A stretch of 13,426 bases of DNA from DASQFD01 sp035633255. GTDB lineage: Bacteria > Actinomycetota > Actinomycetes > Actinomycetales > Dermatophilaceae. The translations under genes were made by a program, and so were the position numbers. The notes under the pieces were generated by a model that worked only from the letters and a program-made list of their open reading frames with translations, did no database searches and had not been told where the DNA came from. Positions 1-6,586 of this stretch are shown here, piece after piece. Numbering within the stretch: the first letter of the stretch is position 1; each line of letters opens with the position of its first letter. The stretch lies in assembly GCA_035633255.1 (NCBI GenBank), contig DASQFD010000062.1:1-13426 (forward strand), written 5' to 3'.

Positions 1-1
1 C

Positions 2-616
2 GAGGTGACGTGCGGGAGCGAGCTGAGTGCGGACGACGTGAGGGCGCTGTCACCCGACGTCGTCGTGCTCGCTACCGGCGCCCGGCCGGCCCGGCCCCCG
101 TGGGCCGGGGATCTGGAGCGGGTCGTGGACGTGCGTGACGTGCTCGAGGGGCGGGTCGCGCCCTCCGGCGTGGTCCTCGTCATCGATGACCTCGGCTTCC
201 ACCAGGCCACGTCGGTCGCCGAGGTCCTGGCCGACCGGGGCTGCCGGGTCGAGGTGTCGACGAGCGGCATGGTCGTCGGGCAGGACCTCGGGGTGACGCT
301 CGACATGGAGACCTGGAACATCAAGGCGGCGGCCAAGGGCATCGACCAGTCCACCGACCTCGTCGTCATGGGCGCCCGCCCTGCTCAGGACGGATCAGGA
401 GAGGTGGAGGTGGACCGGCTGCACCATCCCACCGGAGTCACCCGGACGAGCAGTGTCGACTGGGTCGTCTGCGCCGGGCACCAAGAGCCTGAGGACACGC
501 TCTGGCACACGCTCAAGGGCGCTCCCTTCGGCGTCCACCGGATCGGCGACTGCATCACACCGCGGCGTGCCCACGCCGCTGTGGTCGAGGGCGAGCGTGT
601 GGCGGTGGCGCTGTGA
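2..616 (+). CDS. Mycofactocin-system FadH/OYE-family oxidoreductase, C-terminal part (5' truncated by window)
   Basis: This is the C-terminal ~204 residues of a 2,4-dienoyl-CoA reductase/old-yellow-enzyme-type flavoprotein. The N-terminal FMN barrel and Fe-S region lie outside the window; full-length members are about 650 residues. Visible are a dinucleotide-domain strand ending in VVLATGARP, a second Rossmann-like segment (VVLVIDDLGFHQATSVAEVL) and the closing GDCITPRRAHAAVVEGERVA, which resembles the FAD-site GD...A motif of FadH proteins. The DDLGFHQA/DLGVTLDMETWN wording is what I associate with the OYE-type oxidoreductases found beside mycofactocin genes (family known by context; physiological substrate unknown). 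It ends 100 bp before the ETF alpha gene and probably shares its transcript. A generic FadH is the alternative, but the downstream mftE favours the mycofactocin subgroup. Confidence 0.85.
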   Translation, partial: EVTCGSELSADDVRALSPDVVVLATGARPARPPWAGDLERVVDVRDVLEGRVAPSGVVLVIDDLGFHQATSVAEVLADRGCRVEVSTSGMVVGQDLGVTLDMETWNIKAAAKGIDQSTDLVVMGARPAQDGSGEVEVDRLHHPTGVTRTSSVDWVVCAGHQEPEDTLWHTLKGAPFGVHRIGDCITPRRAHAAVVEGERVAVAL

Positions 617-716
617 GGGCGGGTGCCGTGAGGGCGGGCCAGGTCCGGGCGGGCGCCGGGACGGCGGCCGCGGCGACGGAGCGTTCGATCGGCACCTTCG
701 GCATGGGAGGCGACGG

Positions 717-1898
717 GTGACCGGCATCGTGGGCGACCCGACGACAACGGTTCCGGCTGCCGGGCCGGCCGAAGGGGTCGGCAGCCCCGCCGAACCCGGC
801 CCCGGCCTGCGGAAGGGGGGCGGCAGCCCCGGTCGGCGCCCGTGGCGACGCCCGCTCGCGGTGCTCGTGGTTCGAGGGGGTGAGCCGCCGCTGGGGGCGG
901 ACGAAGCGGTCGCCGAGGCGGGGGGCCACGTCATCCTGGCCGGGGACGGCACCCGCCAAGCGGCGGAGCAGCTGACGGCGGCCCAATGCGCGTGGACTCT
1001 CGAGACCCCTCCGGGGCTGCAGGTGTCGGCCTTGGCGCGCCGGCTGCATGACACGCTGCTCGACAGCCCGCTCGTCGTCCTGCCTGGGTCCCCCGACGGG
1101 CGTGACCTCGCGCCCCGGCTGGCCTTCGACCTCGACCGGCCCCTGCTCGCGGGCGCGACCCTCGTCGGCGTCGCCGAGTCTCCGGGAGGCAAGGTCGAGG
1201 TGGCCGCCTTGCTGGCGCGACTCGACGACCGGCTGTCCCTACCGGTCCGGATGCCCGCGCCCGCGGTGGCCACCCTGGCCCTCGGCGTGCGGTCGGTCGC
1301 GCCGGCCCGCGGGCCCGTGACCATCTCCGAGCTGGACGCACCCGACCCGCTGGCCGGGGCGGAGGAACCAGAGCCCCGCGACGTCGAAGTCCTTGCTGTG
1401 CTCGAGCCTGACGCCGAGACGATGGACCTCGCGGAGGCGCCGCGTGTGGTCGCGGGCGGTGCCGGTCTGGTGCCCGCCGGGGCCGGTGAGGCGGCGGGCA
1501 GAGCCGTGTTCGAGGTGCTCACCCAGGTCGCCGCCGCGCTCGGTGCCTCCGCCGGCGCCACCAGGGTCGTCACGGACGCCGGATGGATGAGCTTCGAGCG
1601 GCAGATCGGCACCACGGGCGTGGTGCTGGACCCTGACCTCTACATCGCCATCGGCATCTCCGGCGCGGTCCAGCACATCGGTGGGATCGGCACCCCCGCC
1701 CACGTCATCAGCGTCAACACCGACGCATCCTGCCCCATGACCGCGGCAGCGGAACTCGGAATGGTCACCGACGCGCGTGCTCTGCTCGCGGAGCTGGCGC
1801 ACCGGCTCGGCGTCGCGGTTCCGCCCGAGGCGGAGCTGCCCCCGGTGTCCACACCGATGGACCGCACCCGGTCCGACTCGCTGGAGGTGAAGGCATGA
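717..1898 (+). CDS. Mycofactocin-associated electron transfer flavoprotein, alpha subunit
   Basis: This is a 393-residue ETF alpha/FixB-type subunit, expected to bind FAD and pass electrons from a dehydrogenase to a membrane-linked acceptor in the cytosol. The C-terminal FAD domain is clear: ATRVVTDAGW (R283), IGTTGVVLDPDLYIAIGISGAVQH (T300, H320) and SVNTDASCPM, matching the ETF alpha pattern ASRAAVDAGW / QTG...PELYIAVGISGAIQH / INKDPEAP. The canonical G-G-R-G loop reads GGAG (A249), so one conserved FAD-site arginine is missing, while the GASR-type arginine remains. The first ~45 residues are Gly/Pro-rich and unlike the family. I chose GTG 717 because GGAGG at 706-710 lies six bases upstream and the sequence before it in frame does not look like protein. 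The stop overlaps the next start (ATGA). Confidence 0.86.
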   Translation: MTGIVGDPTTTVPAAGPAEGVGSPAEPGPGLRKGGGSPGRRPWRRPLAVLVVRGGEPPLGADEAVAEAGGHVILAGDGTRQAAEQLTAAQCAWTLETPPGLQVSALARRLHDTLLDSPLVVLPGSPDGRDLAPRLAFDLDRPLLAGATLVGVAESPGGKVEVAALLARLDDRLSLPVRMPAPAVATLALGVRSVAPARGPVTISELDAPDPLAGAEEPEPRDVEVLAVLEPDAETMDLAEAPRVVAGGAGLVPAGAGEAAGRAVFEVLTQVAAALGASAGATRVVTDAGWMSFERQIGTTGVVLDPDLYIAIGISGAVQHIGGIGTPAHVISVNTDASCPMTAAAELGMVTDARALLAELAHRLGVAVPPEAELPPVSTPMDRTRSDSLEVKA

Positions 1899-3232
1899 CG
1901 GATCTCAGGGAGCACGCCCCGATGCTGCCCTCGGACGCGGTCGACGCCGTCGTCGTCGGTGCCGGCCCGGCCGGGTCCGCAGCGGCGCTGGCGCTCGCCC
2001 GAGAGGGCCGCACGGTCATCCTCGTCGAGCGCGGGCCCTACCCGGGGTCGAAGAACGTCTACGGGGGAGTCGTCTACCCCCGGGTCCTGGACGAGGTGGT
2101 GCCGAACTGGTGGGAGGAGGTGCCGGTGGAGCGGTGGGTGGTGCGGCGCCTCACCATGGTGATGACGCCGACCCACTCACTCGCCTTCGACGTCCGTAGC
2201 CAGCGCTGGGGCGAGGCACCGTACAACGGGATGACCGTCTACCGTGCCGACTTCGACGGATGGCTTGCCGGCAAGGCGGTCGACGCCGGCGCGCGCCTGC
2301 TGACCTCCACGCTGGTCACCGGGCTGCTGCGGGACGTCGAGGGCCGCGTCGTCGGGGTCCGCACGGACCGCCCCGACGGTGACCTTCGCTGCAAGGTGGT
2401 GATCTCGGCGGAGGGCGCCAACTCCTTCCTCGCCAAGGAACTCGGCCTGCTGCCGCAGGCCGATGCCGGTCACCACACCCTGGGCGTCAAAGAGGTCCTC
2501 GCGCTGCCACCCGACTGGATCGACGAGCGCTTCGGCGTCGCGCGACACGAGGGCGTCGACGTCGAGATGCTCGGCTGCACCCGCGGCATACCAGGTGGCG
2601 GGTTTCTGTACACGAACGGTGACACCGTGTCCGTGGGCGCCGTGCTGTCGCTCAAGTACCTGGCGGAGGCGAAGGTCCGGCCGGAGGAGATCATCGCGGA
2701 CATCAAGGAGCACCCCTCGATCGCGCCCTACCTGCGTGGCGCGACACTGAAGGAGTACGGCGCGCACCTCATCCCAGAGGGCGGGTACGGCGCGATCCCG
2801 AGCCTCACCGCGGACGGGTTCATGCTGACTGGCGACGCTGCCGGACTCTGCCTGTCTGCCGGCATCTGGCTGGAGGGCGTCAACTTCGCCATCGGGTCCG
2901 GGCTGGAGGCGGGGCGGACGGCCGCGGCGGCCGTGGTCCGGGGGGACACCACGACGGCGGGTCTGGCGGGTTACCGGCGGGCACTGAAGAAGTCGTTCGT
3001 CCTGGCCGACCACCGCCGGTTGCGGGGCGCGCCGCACGTGCTGCTCGGGGAGCGGGTGCAGCGCCGATACCCCGGCCTGATGGCCGACATCGCCGAGGGG
3101 CTGTTCTCGGTGACGAACCCGGTGCCCAAACCCGGTGTGGTGCGGATCCTGCGCCGGGCAGCCAAGGCGAACGGCCTGCGGCTCTCCGAGCTTGCGGCCG
3201 ACGCCGCTCGACTGGGAGCGGTGTTCCGGTGA
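1895..3232 (+). CDS. FixC-like FAD-dependent dehydrogenase (ETF:quinone oxidoreductase type)
   Basis: This 445-residue flavoprotein belongs to the FixC/ETF-QO family, which accepts electrons from ETF and passes them toward quinone with the help of a FixX ferredoxin. The N-terminal Rossmann motif is VVVGAGPAGSAA (G22, G24, G27) with the ribose-binding acidic residue in LVERG (E45). The family signature PGSKNVYGGVVYP follows directly. The second FAD-contact motif is LTGDAAG (D314), then LSAGIWLEGVNFAIGSGLEAGR. Like FixC, and unlike mitochondrial ETF-QO, it carries no fused 4Fe-4S domain; the next gene supplies it. There is no transmembrane helix, so membrane contact would be peripheral. It starts in an ATGA overlap with ETF alpha and ends in a GTGA overlap with the ferredoxin gene. 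A geranylgeranyl-reductase-like function is less likely given this context. Confidence 0.9.
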   Translation: MTDLREHAPMLPSDAVDAVVVGAGPAGSAAALALAREGRTVILVERGPYPGSKNVYGGVVYPRVLDEVVPNWWEEVPVERWVVRRLTMVMTPTHSLAFDVRSQRWGEAPYNGMTVYRADFDGWLAGKAVDAGARLLTSTLVTGLLRDVEGRVVGVRTDRPDGDLRCKVVISAEGANSFLAKELGLLPQADAGHHTLGVKEVLALPPDWIDERFGVARHEGVDVEMLGCTRGIPGGGFLYTNGDTVSVGAVLSLKYLAEAKVRPEEIIADIKEHPSIAPYLRGATLKEYGAHLIPEGGYGAIPSLTADGFMLTGDAAGLCLSAGIWLEGVNFAIGSGLEAGRTAAAAVVRGDTTTAGLAGYRRALKKSFVLADHRRLRGAPHVLLGERVQRRYPGLMADIAEGLFSVTNPVPKPGVVRILRRAAKANGLRLSELAADAARLGAVFR

Positions 3233-3564
3233 CTCAGGGCGATCGTGCCGGGGCGCAACCGTCACCTGCCGAGCCCCGCTGGGCACACGTCTCGTTCGAG
3301 GACCGGATGGCCACCGTCGACTTCCAGGTCTCGCCTCGGGCTCACATCACCGTGGACGCCGACGTGTGCCGAGGTTGCTCGACCCAGGCGTGCGTCAGCG
3401 CCTGCCCGGCCAACCTGTTCACGCCGACCGGGGACGGGGGGATCCTCTTCAACTACGAGCAGTGTTTCGAGTGCGGCACCTGCTACATGGTCTGCAACGG
3501 CGAGGGCGCGATCACCTGGCACTACCCCGACGGTGGTCACGGCGTCGTCTTTCGGCACGGGTGA
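3229..3564 (+). CDS. FixX-like ferredoxin, 2[4Fe-4S]
   Basis: This 111-residue ferredoxin is the FixX-type partner of the preceding FixC. Eight cysteines form two clusters: C47, C50, C55, C59 (CRGC-x4-C-x3-CP) and C79, C82, C85, C89 (CFECGTCYMVC), the arrangement of a 2[4Fe-4S] protein with the FixX-typical CGTC. The segment VSFEDRMATVDFQV-x3-AHI matches the FixX N-terminal region, which supports GTG 3229 (overlapping the FixC stop) rather than the internal ATG at 3307. That start gives a roughly 17-residue hydrophilic N-terminal extension compared with typical FixX (~95-98 residues). It probably carries electrons between the FixC flavin and quinone. The stop overlaps the next start by one base (TGATG). 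Confidence 0.9.
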   Translation: MTQGDRAGAQPSPAEPRWAHVSFEDRMATVDFQVSPRAHITVDADVCRGCSTQACVSACPANLFTPTGDGGILFNYEQCFECGTCYMVCNGEGAITWHYPDGGHGVVFRHG

Positions 3565-4514
3565 TGTCAGTGGCCGAGAAGCCAGCCCAGCCCGCCCGAG
3601 CAGGCAAGGGACCTCTCGTCGTCGTGTGCCTACGGCACAGCGACCACCGACCCGCCGTCGACCCCCTCACGGCACATGTGGAGCGGGACTCACGAGGTGC
3701 CGGGCCGGCGCCGGGGGAGTGGGCCGCACTCGAGCTGGGGTTGCGGGTGGCTCACTCCTGGGACGGACGCGTGCTCGCCGTCTGCGCCGGGCCGCCGGAC
3801 GCCGACCGGACGCTTCTCGAGGCCGCGGCTCGCGGCTCCGAGGTCCTCCGTGTCGTTCTGCCTGGCGTGCGCGAAGGCGGCGGTCCGCGTGGGGAGCTCG
3901 AGCCGCTCGCAGGGTATCTGGACGAGCTCGCAGGCAGCGGCCGGCAGCTCGCCGCGGCGCTGGCTGCGGCGATCCAGCGGGCCGGCGAGCCCGCGCTGGT
4001 GCTGTGCGGGAGCCGCTCCGTGGACCGCGGCACCGGATCCGTGCCTGGCTTCCTTGCCGCCGAGCTGGGTATCGCGCAGGCGCTCGGCCTGGTCAGGCTC
4101 CACCTCGAGGACGAGGGGCTCGTGGGCGAGCGCCGGCTGGACCGCGGTCGGCGAGAGCTGCTGGCGATCCCTCGCCCCGCCGTGGTCTCCGTCGAAGCCG
4201 CAGGAATCCAGCTGCGGCGCGCTGGGCTGCGGGAGATGCTCGCGGCTGGGCCGGTGCGCGTCCCCGTCGTGCACCCCGAGGTCCCGTTGGCCCGCTTCTA
4301 CCGCGGTCCGGCTCGGCCCTACCGGCCGCGGACCCGGGTCGTCCCGGCCCCGTCGAGCCAGTCCGCCCGCGAGCGGCTGCTCGCCCTGACTGGAGCGCTC
4401 TCCGAACGCACTCCGCCCACCCTCCTCCGCCCGGCCTCCGCGGCCGACGCGGCCGACGCGCTACTGGCCCACCTGGGCCGGCACGGCTACCTGGAGGAAC
4501 CACGGCCCCGGTGA
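3564..4514 (+). CDS. Mycofactocin-associated electron transfer flavoprotein, beta subunit (divergent)
   Basis: This 316-residue protein is the beta partner of the ETF alpha encoded two genes upstream. Recognition rests on VVVCLRHSDHRPAVDP (family: VCVKQVPDT...IDP), on the ALELGLRVAHSW...VLAVCAGP region, and on CGSRSVDRGTGSVPGFLAAELG (C148-), which aligns with the nucleotide loop CGRQAIDGDTGQV-GP-LAE-LG. The loop is altered (DRGTGS for DGDTGQ), the usual NEPRYPSL-G segment is replaced by AGIQLRRAGLREM, and there is a Pro/Arg-rich C-terminal tail. It is longer than the usual ~255-265 residues. The nucleotide bound (AMP, or a second FAD as in bifurcating ETFs) cannot be read from the sequence. 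ATG 3564 was chosen because it overlaps the FixX stop; GTG 3561 is an alternative. Confidence 0.82.
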   Translation: MSVAEKPAQPARAGKGPLVVVCLRHSDHRPAVDPLTAHVERDSRGAGPAPGEWAALELGLRVAHSWDGRVLAVCAGPPDADRTLLEAAARGSEVLRVVLPGVREGGGPRGELEPLAGYLDELAGSGRQLAAALAAAIQRAGEPALVLCGSRSVDRGTGSVPGFLAAELGIAQALGLVRLHLEDEGLVGERRLDRGRRELLAIPRPAVVSVEAAGIQLRRAGLREMLAAGPVRVPVVHPEVPLARFYRGPARPYRPRTRVVPAPSSQSARERLLALTGALSERTPPTLLRPASAADAADALLAHLGRHGYLEEPRPR

Positions 4515-5218
4515 CGGCACTGGAGCGACTCACGTCGTCCGCACTGCCCGAACGACCGGTCCTGTTCGTGCCGCTGGGCTCGACCGAGCAGCACGGCCCG
4601 CACCTGCCGACGGGGACCGACAGCCACGTCGCGCGCTGGGTGTGCCAGATGGCCGCGTCAGCGCTCTCCGGTCTCCTCCCCGTCGTCACGGCTCCCGCGG
4701 TCGCGTACGGCGCGAGTGGCGAGCACGAGGCGTTTCCCGGAACGGTCTCGATCGGCCACGAAGCGCTGTCGGTGGTCCTGTTGGAGCTCGGACGGTCCGC
4801 CACCCGGTGGGCGGAGCGGGTCGTCTTCGTCAATGGGCACGGCGGCAACGTGCCCACGGTGGGGCGTGCCGTCCTGCAACTGCGGGGCGAGGGGCGGCGG
4901 GTGGCTTGGTTGCCCTGCGACCGCCCGGACGCCGACGCGCACGCTGGCGCCTTCGAGACGTCGCTGATGCTCGCCCTCGCCCCTGAAACCGTCATGCGGT
5001 CGAGCATCCGTCCGGGCGTGACGACACCGCTGGCCGAGCTCATGCCGGCGCTGCGGGCTGGGGGGGTGCGAGCGGTCAGCGACTCCGGCGTCCTGGGAGA
5101 CCCGACGCGGGCGGATGCGTCTCGGGGGCGAGCCGCGGGGAGCGGGATGGCGCGCGACCTCGTCCGGGGCGTGCTGGGCTGGGAGATCGAGGAGGCGACC
5201 GGAAGGCTGCGAGTGTGA
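4511..5218 (+). CDS. mftE: Mycofactocin precursor peptide peptidase MftE (creatininase family)
   Basis: This 235-residue creatininase-fold metallopeptidase matches MftE, which cleaves the MftC-modified MftA peptide and releases the C-terminal Val-Tyr-derived AHDP moiety that becomes mycofactocin (established for the family). Metal-site residues are present: STEQHGPHLPTGTD (E26, H28, D37), FVNGHGGN (H110) and GAFETS (E149). The surrounding AYGASGEHEAFPGTVSIG is typical of MftE rather than of creatinine amidohydrolase. It starts at GTG 4511, overlapping the ETF beta stop (GTGA), so it is coupled to the electron-transfer genes. No mftF or mftG follows in this window. A generic creatininase-family amidohydrolase is the alternative, but the OYE/ETF context supports MftE. 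Confidence 0.9.
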   Translation: MTALERLTSSALPERPVLFVPLGSTEQHGPHLPTGTDSHVARWVCQMAASALSGLLPVVTAPAVAYGASGEHEAFPGTVSIGHEALSVVLLELGRSATRWAERVVFVNGHGGNVPTVGRAVLQLRGEGRRVAWLPCDRPDADAHAGAFETSLMLALAPETVMRSSIRPGVTTPLAELMPALRAGGVRAVSDSGVLGDPTRADASRGRAAGSGMARDLVRGVLGWEIEEATGRLRV

Positions 5219-5420
5219 CGGAGGCTGGTCCGGTGACCGGCGGCGGCGATGGCTGCCCCACGGCGGTTCTCCGAGGGGGGCTGGTCGCCGGGGTGGGTCG
5301 GCGGTGGTCAGGCCGCGATGTCGAGGCCTCGGATCCGGCTCAGCACCGCGGGCAGGAGGTGGTTTGCCACGGGCACACCCTGAAGACGTGCACCGCCACC
5401 GGGCACCGGCCCCCCTCGGT
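5219..5420. other. Gap between mftE and the kinase remnant; possible minus-strand gene tail at 5308-5379
   Basis: No plus-strand reading frame here resembles a protein. On the minus strand, the frame closing with a stop at 5308-5310 reads GVPVANHLLPAVLSRIRGLD followed by IAA, with a natural amino-acid composition unlike the Arg/Pro/Ala-rich shadow frames around it. This could be the last ~23 codons of a gene whose body has been lost, or chance. I do not recognise the family. Confidence 0.3.
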
Positions 5421-6484
5421 GTGGTCGTGGTGAAGGACCCGACCGGGCTCGCCGCGCAGACCGAAGGCGCGTCCCCGGCATACCTGCGGTTGGACGGCCA
5501 GGCTCAGGTGGAGGCGCTGCGCCGGGTCGCGCTGGAGGCGGCGCCGCGCTTCGGCCTGGACGTGCGGGCGATGGAGCTGGTCCTGCACGGGTACAACACG
5601 ACCTTCTCCGTGGAGAGCCGCAACGGTCGCCGGGTCGCCCTGCGGCCTCACCAACTCGCACAGCGATGCGGCCAACCTGCTGGCGCAGGCCTCCTGGCAG
5701 CACGCGATCCGTGCGGACACCGACGTGCTCGTGCCGGACCCGCTGCTGACCGGGGACGGCGCCCCCTTCACGGAGGTGCCGTGCCCGCAGTGGGGCGGGC
5801 CGCTCGCCGTCACCGTCGCCTCCTGGCTGGAGGGGGAGGACGTCGGTGCGTGCGACCCCGAGCAGGCGGGGGCCCTCGGTGCCACCATGGCGGTCCTGCA
5901 CCGGCATGCGGCCGGCTTCGCGCTGCCGCCGGAGGCGGCGCTGCCGCTCTTCGCGGAGCCGCTGCTCGGTGACGAGAACCTGCTGGAGGGCAGCCCCCTG
6001 CTGCGGCGCGACGACGCGGCGGTGGTCGCCGCCGCGTTCACGGAAGACCCGCGCGCGCTTCGCGGAGGTGTATGCCGGTGCCCGCCCCGTGGTGCTCCAC
6101 GCGGACCTCCACGGCGAGAACCTCAAGTGGCATGGGGGCCGCCTCGCCGTCTTCGACTTCGACGACTGCGGCTTGGGCGTGCCGGCGCTCGACCTCGCCA
6201 TCGCGACCTTCTACCTGCGCGACGGCAGGCCCGAGGTCGAGCAGGCGCTGCTTGCGGGGTACGCCCGGACCGGCGGGACCGAGCCCGCCCCGCGCCTCGG
6301 GGTGACACCGGCCCAGTTCGAGGCGATGGTCGCCGCTCGGCAGCTCCTGCTGGCCAACTGCCTGCTCACCAGCAGCACGGCGGACCTGCGTGGGGAGGCG
6401 GAGGGCTATCTCGCGGTCACCGCCGAGCGGTTGCGACGCTACCTGCGCACCGGCCGCTTCGCCCTCTCGCCACCGGCGTCCTGA
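5421..6484 (+). pseudogene. Aminoglycoside-phosphotransferase-fold kinase, broken by two frameshifts
   Basis: A single APH-fold kinase can be read only by joining three frames. The first runs from about 5421 (candidate GTGs at 5421, 5427, 5430; no good RBS) to about 5645 and contains LVLHGYNTTFSVESRNGRRVALR. The second runs from about 5647 to 6045 and contains TNSHSDAANLLAQASW, DTDVLVPDPLLT and WLEGEDV. The third runs from about 6050 to the TGA at 6482-6484 and contains the catalytic loop VLHADLHGENLKW and the metal motif FDFDDCG. Both breaks have the sense of a +1 insertion or -2 deletion and lie in short dinucleotide runs (CAC/CAA near 5650, CGCGCGC near 6050). Catalytic residues survive, so decay is recent or these are assembly errors. 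Homoserine-kinase/YihE-like or unassigned phosphotransferases are possible intact relatives; the substrate is unknown. Confidence 0.75.
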
Positions 6485-6499
6485 CCGGCGAAACCGCGG

Positions 6500-6517
6500 C
6501 GCCCCGGCCCCGGGGCG
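6500..6517 (+). terminator. Candidate terminator hairpin after the kinase remnant
   Basis: CGCCCCGG (6500-6507) and CCGGGGCG (6510-6517) are perfect inverted repeats, 16 bases after the kinase stop and just before the thrS promoter region. There is no T-run, as is common for actinobacterial hairpin terminators. In such GC-rich DNA, chance pairing is a real alternative. Confidence 0.4.
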
Positions 6518-6522
6518 GTCGT

Positions 6523-6528
6523 TAGGCT
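6523..6528 (+). promoter_or_regulatory. Candidate -10 box for thrS
   Basis: TAGGCT fits the actinobacterial TANNNT -10 pattern and lies 58 bases before the thrS ATG, giving a leader of about 50 nt. No clear -35 box is seen. The leader is too short for a T-box. Confidence 0.3.
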
Positions 6529-6586
6529 CCGGGGGGCGGGCCGCTCGGCCCGTCGACGCAGCACCTTTCCAGGAGGGCGCCCCGCC

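Noticed and set aside
453..716. Longer N-terminus for the ETF alpha gene, starting at 453 inside the OYE gene
   Set aside because: It would overlap the OYE coding region by over 150 bases, the added residues are low complexity, and GTG 717 has a good GGAGG.
5215..5433. A 72-codon frame starting in a GTGA overlap with mftE, considered as a truncated mftF
   Set aside because: The overlap start is attractive, but the residues do not match the MftF N-terminus or any glycosyltransferase motif, and the frame ends quickly.
5421..6484. Programmed frameshifting to make one kinase
   Set aside because: Neither break shows a typical slippery heptamer or a following pseudoknot, and two separate shifts in one gene would be exceptional; decay or sequencing error is simpler.
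6485..6586. T-box or other riboswitch controlling thrS
   Set aside because: Only about 100 bp separate the kinase stop from thrS, and no T-box sequence or specifier stem is visible.
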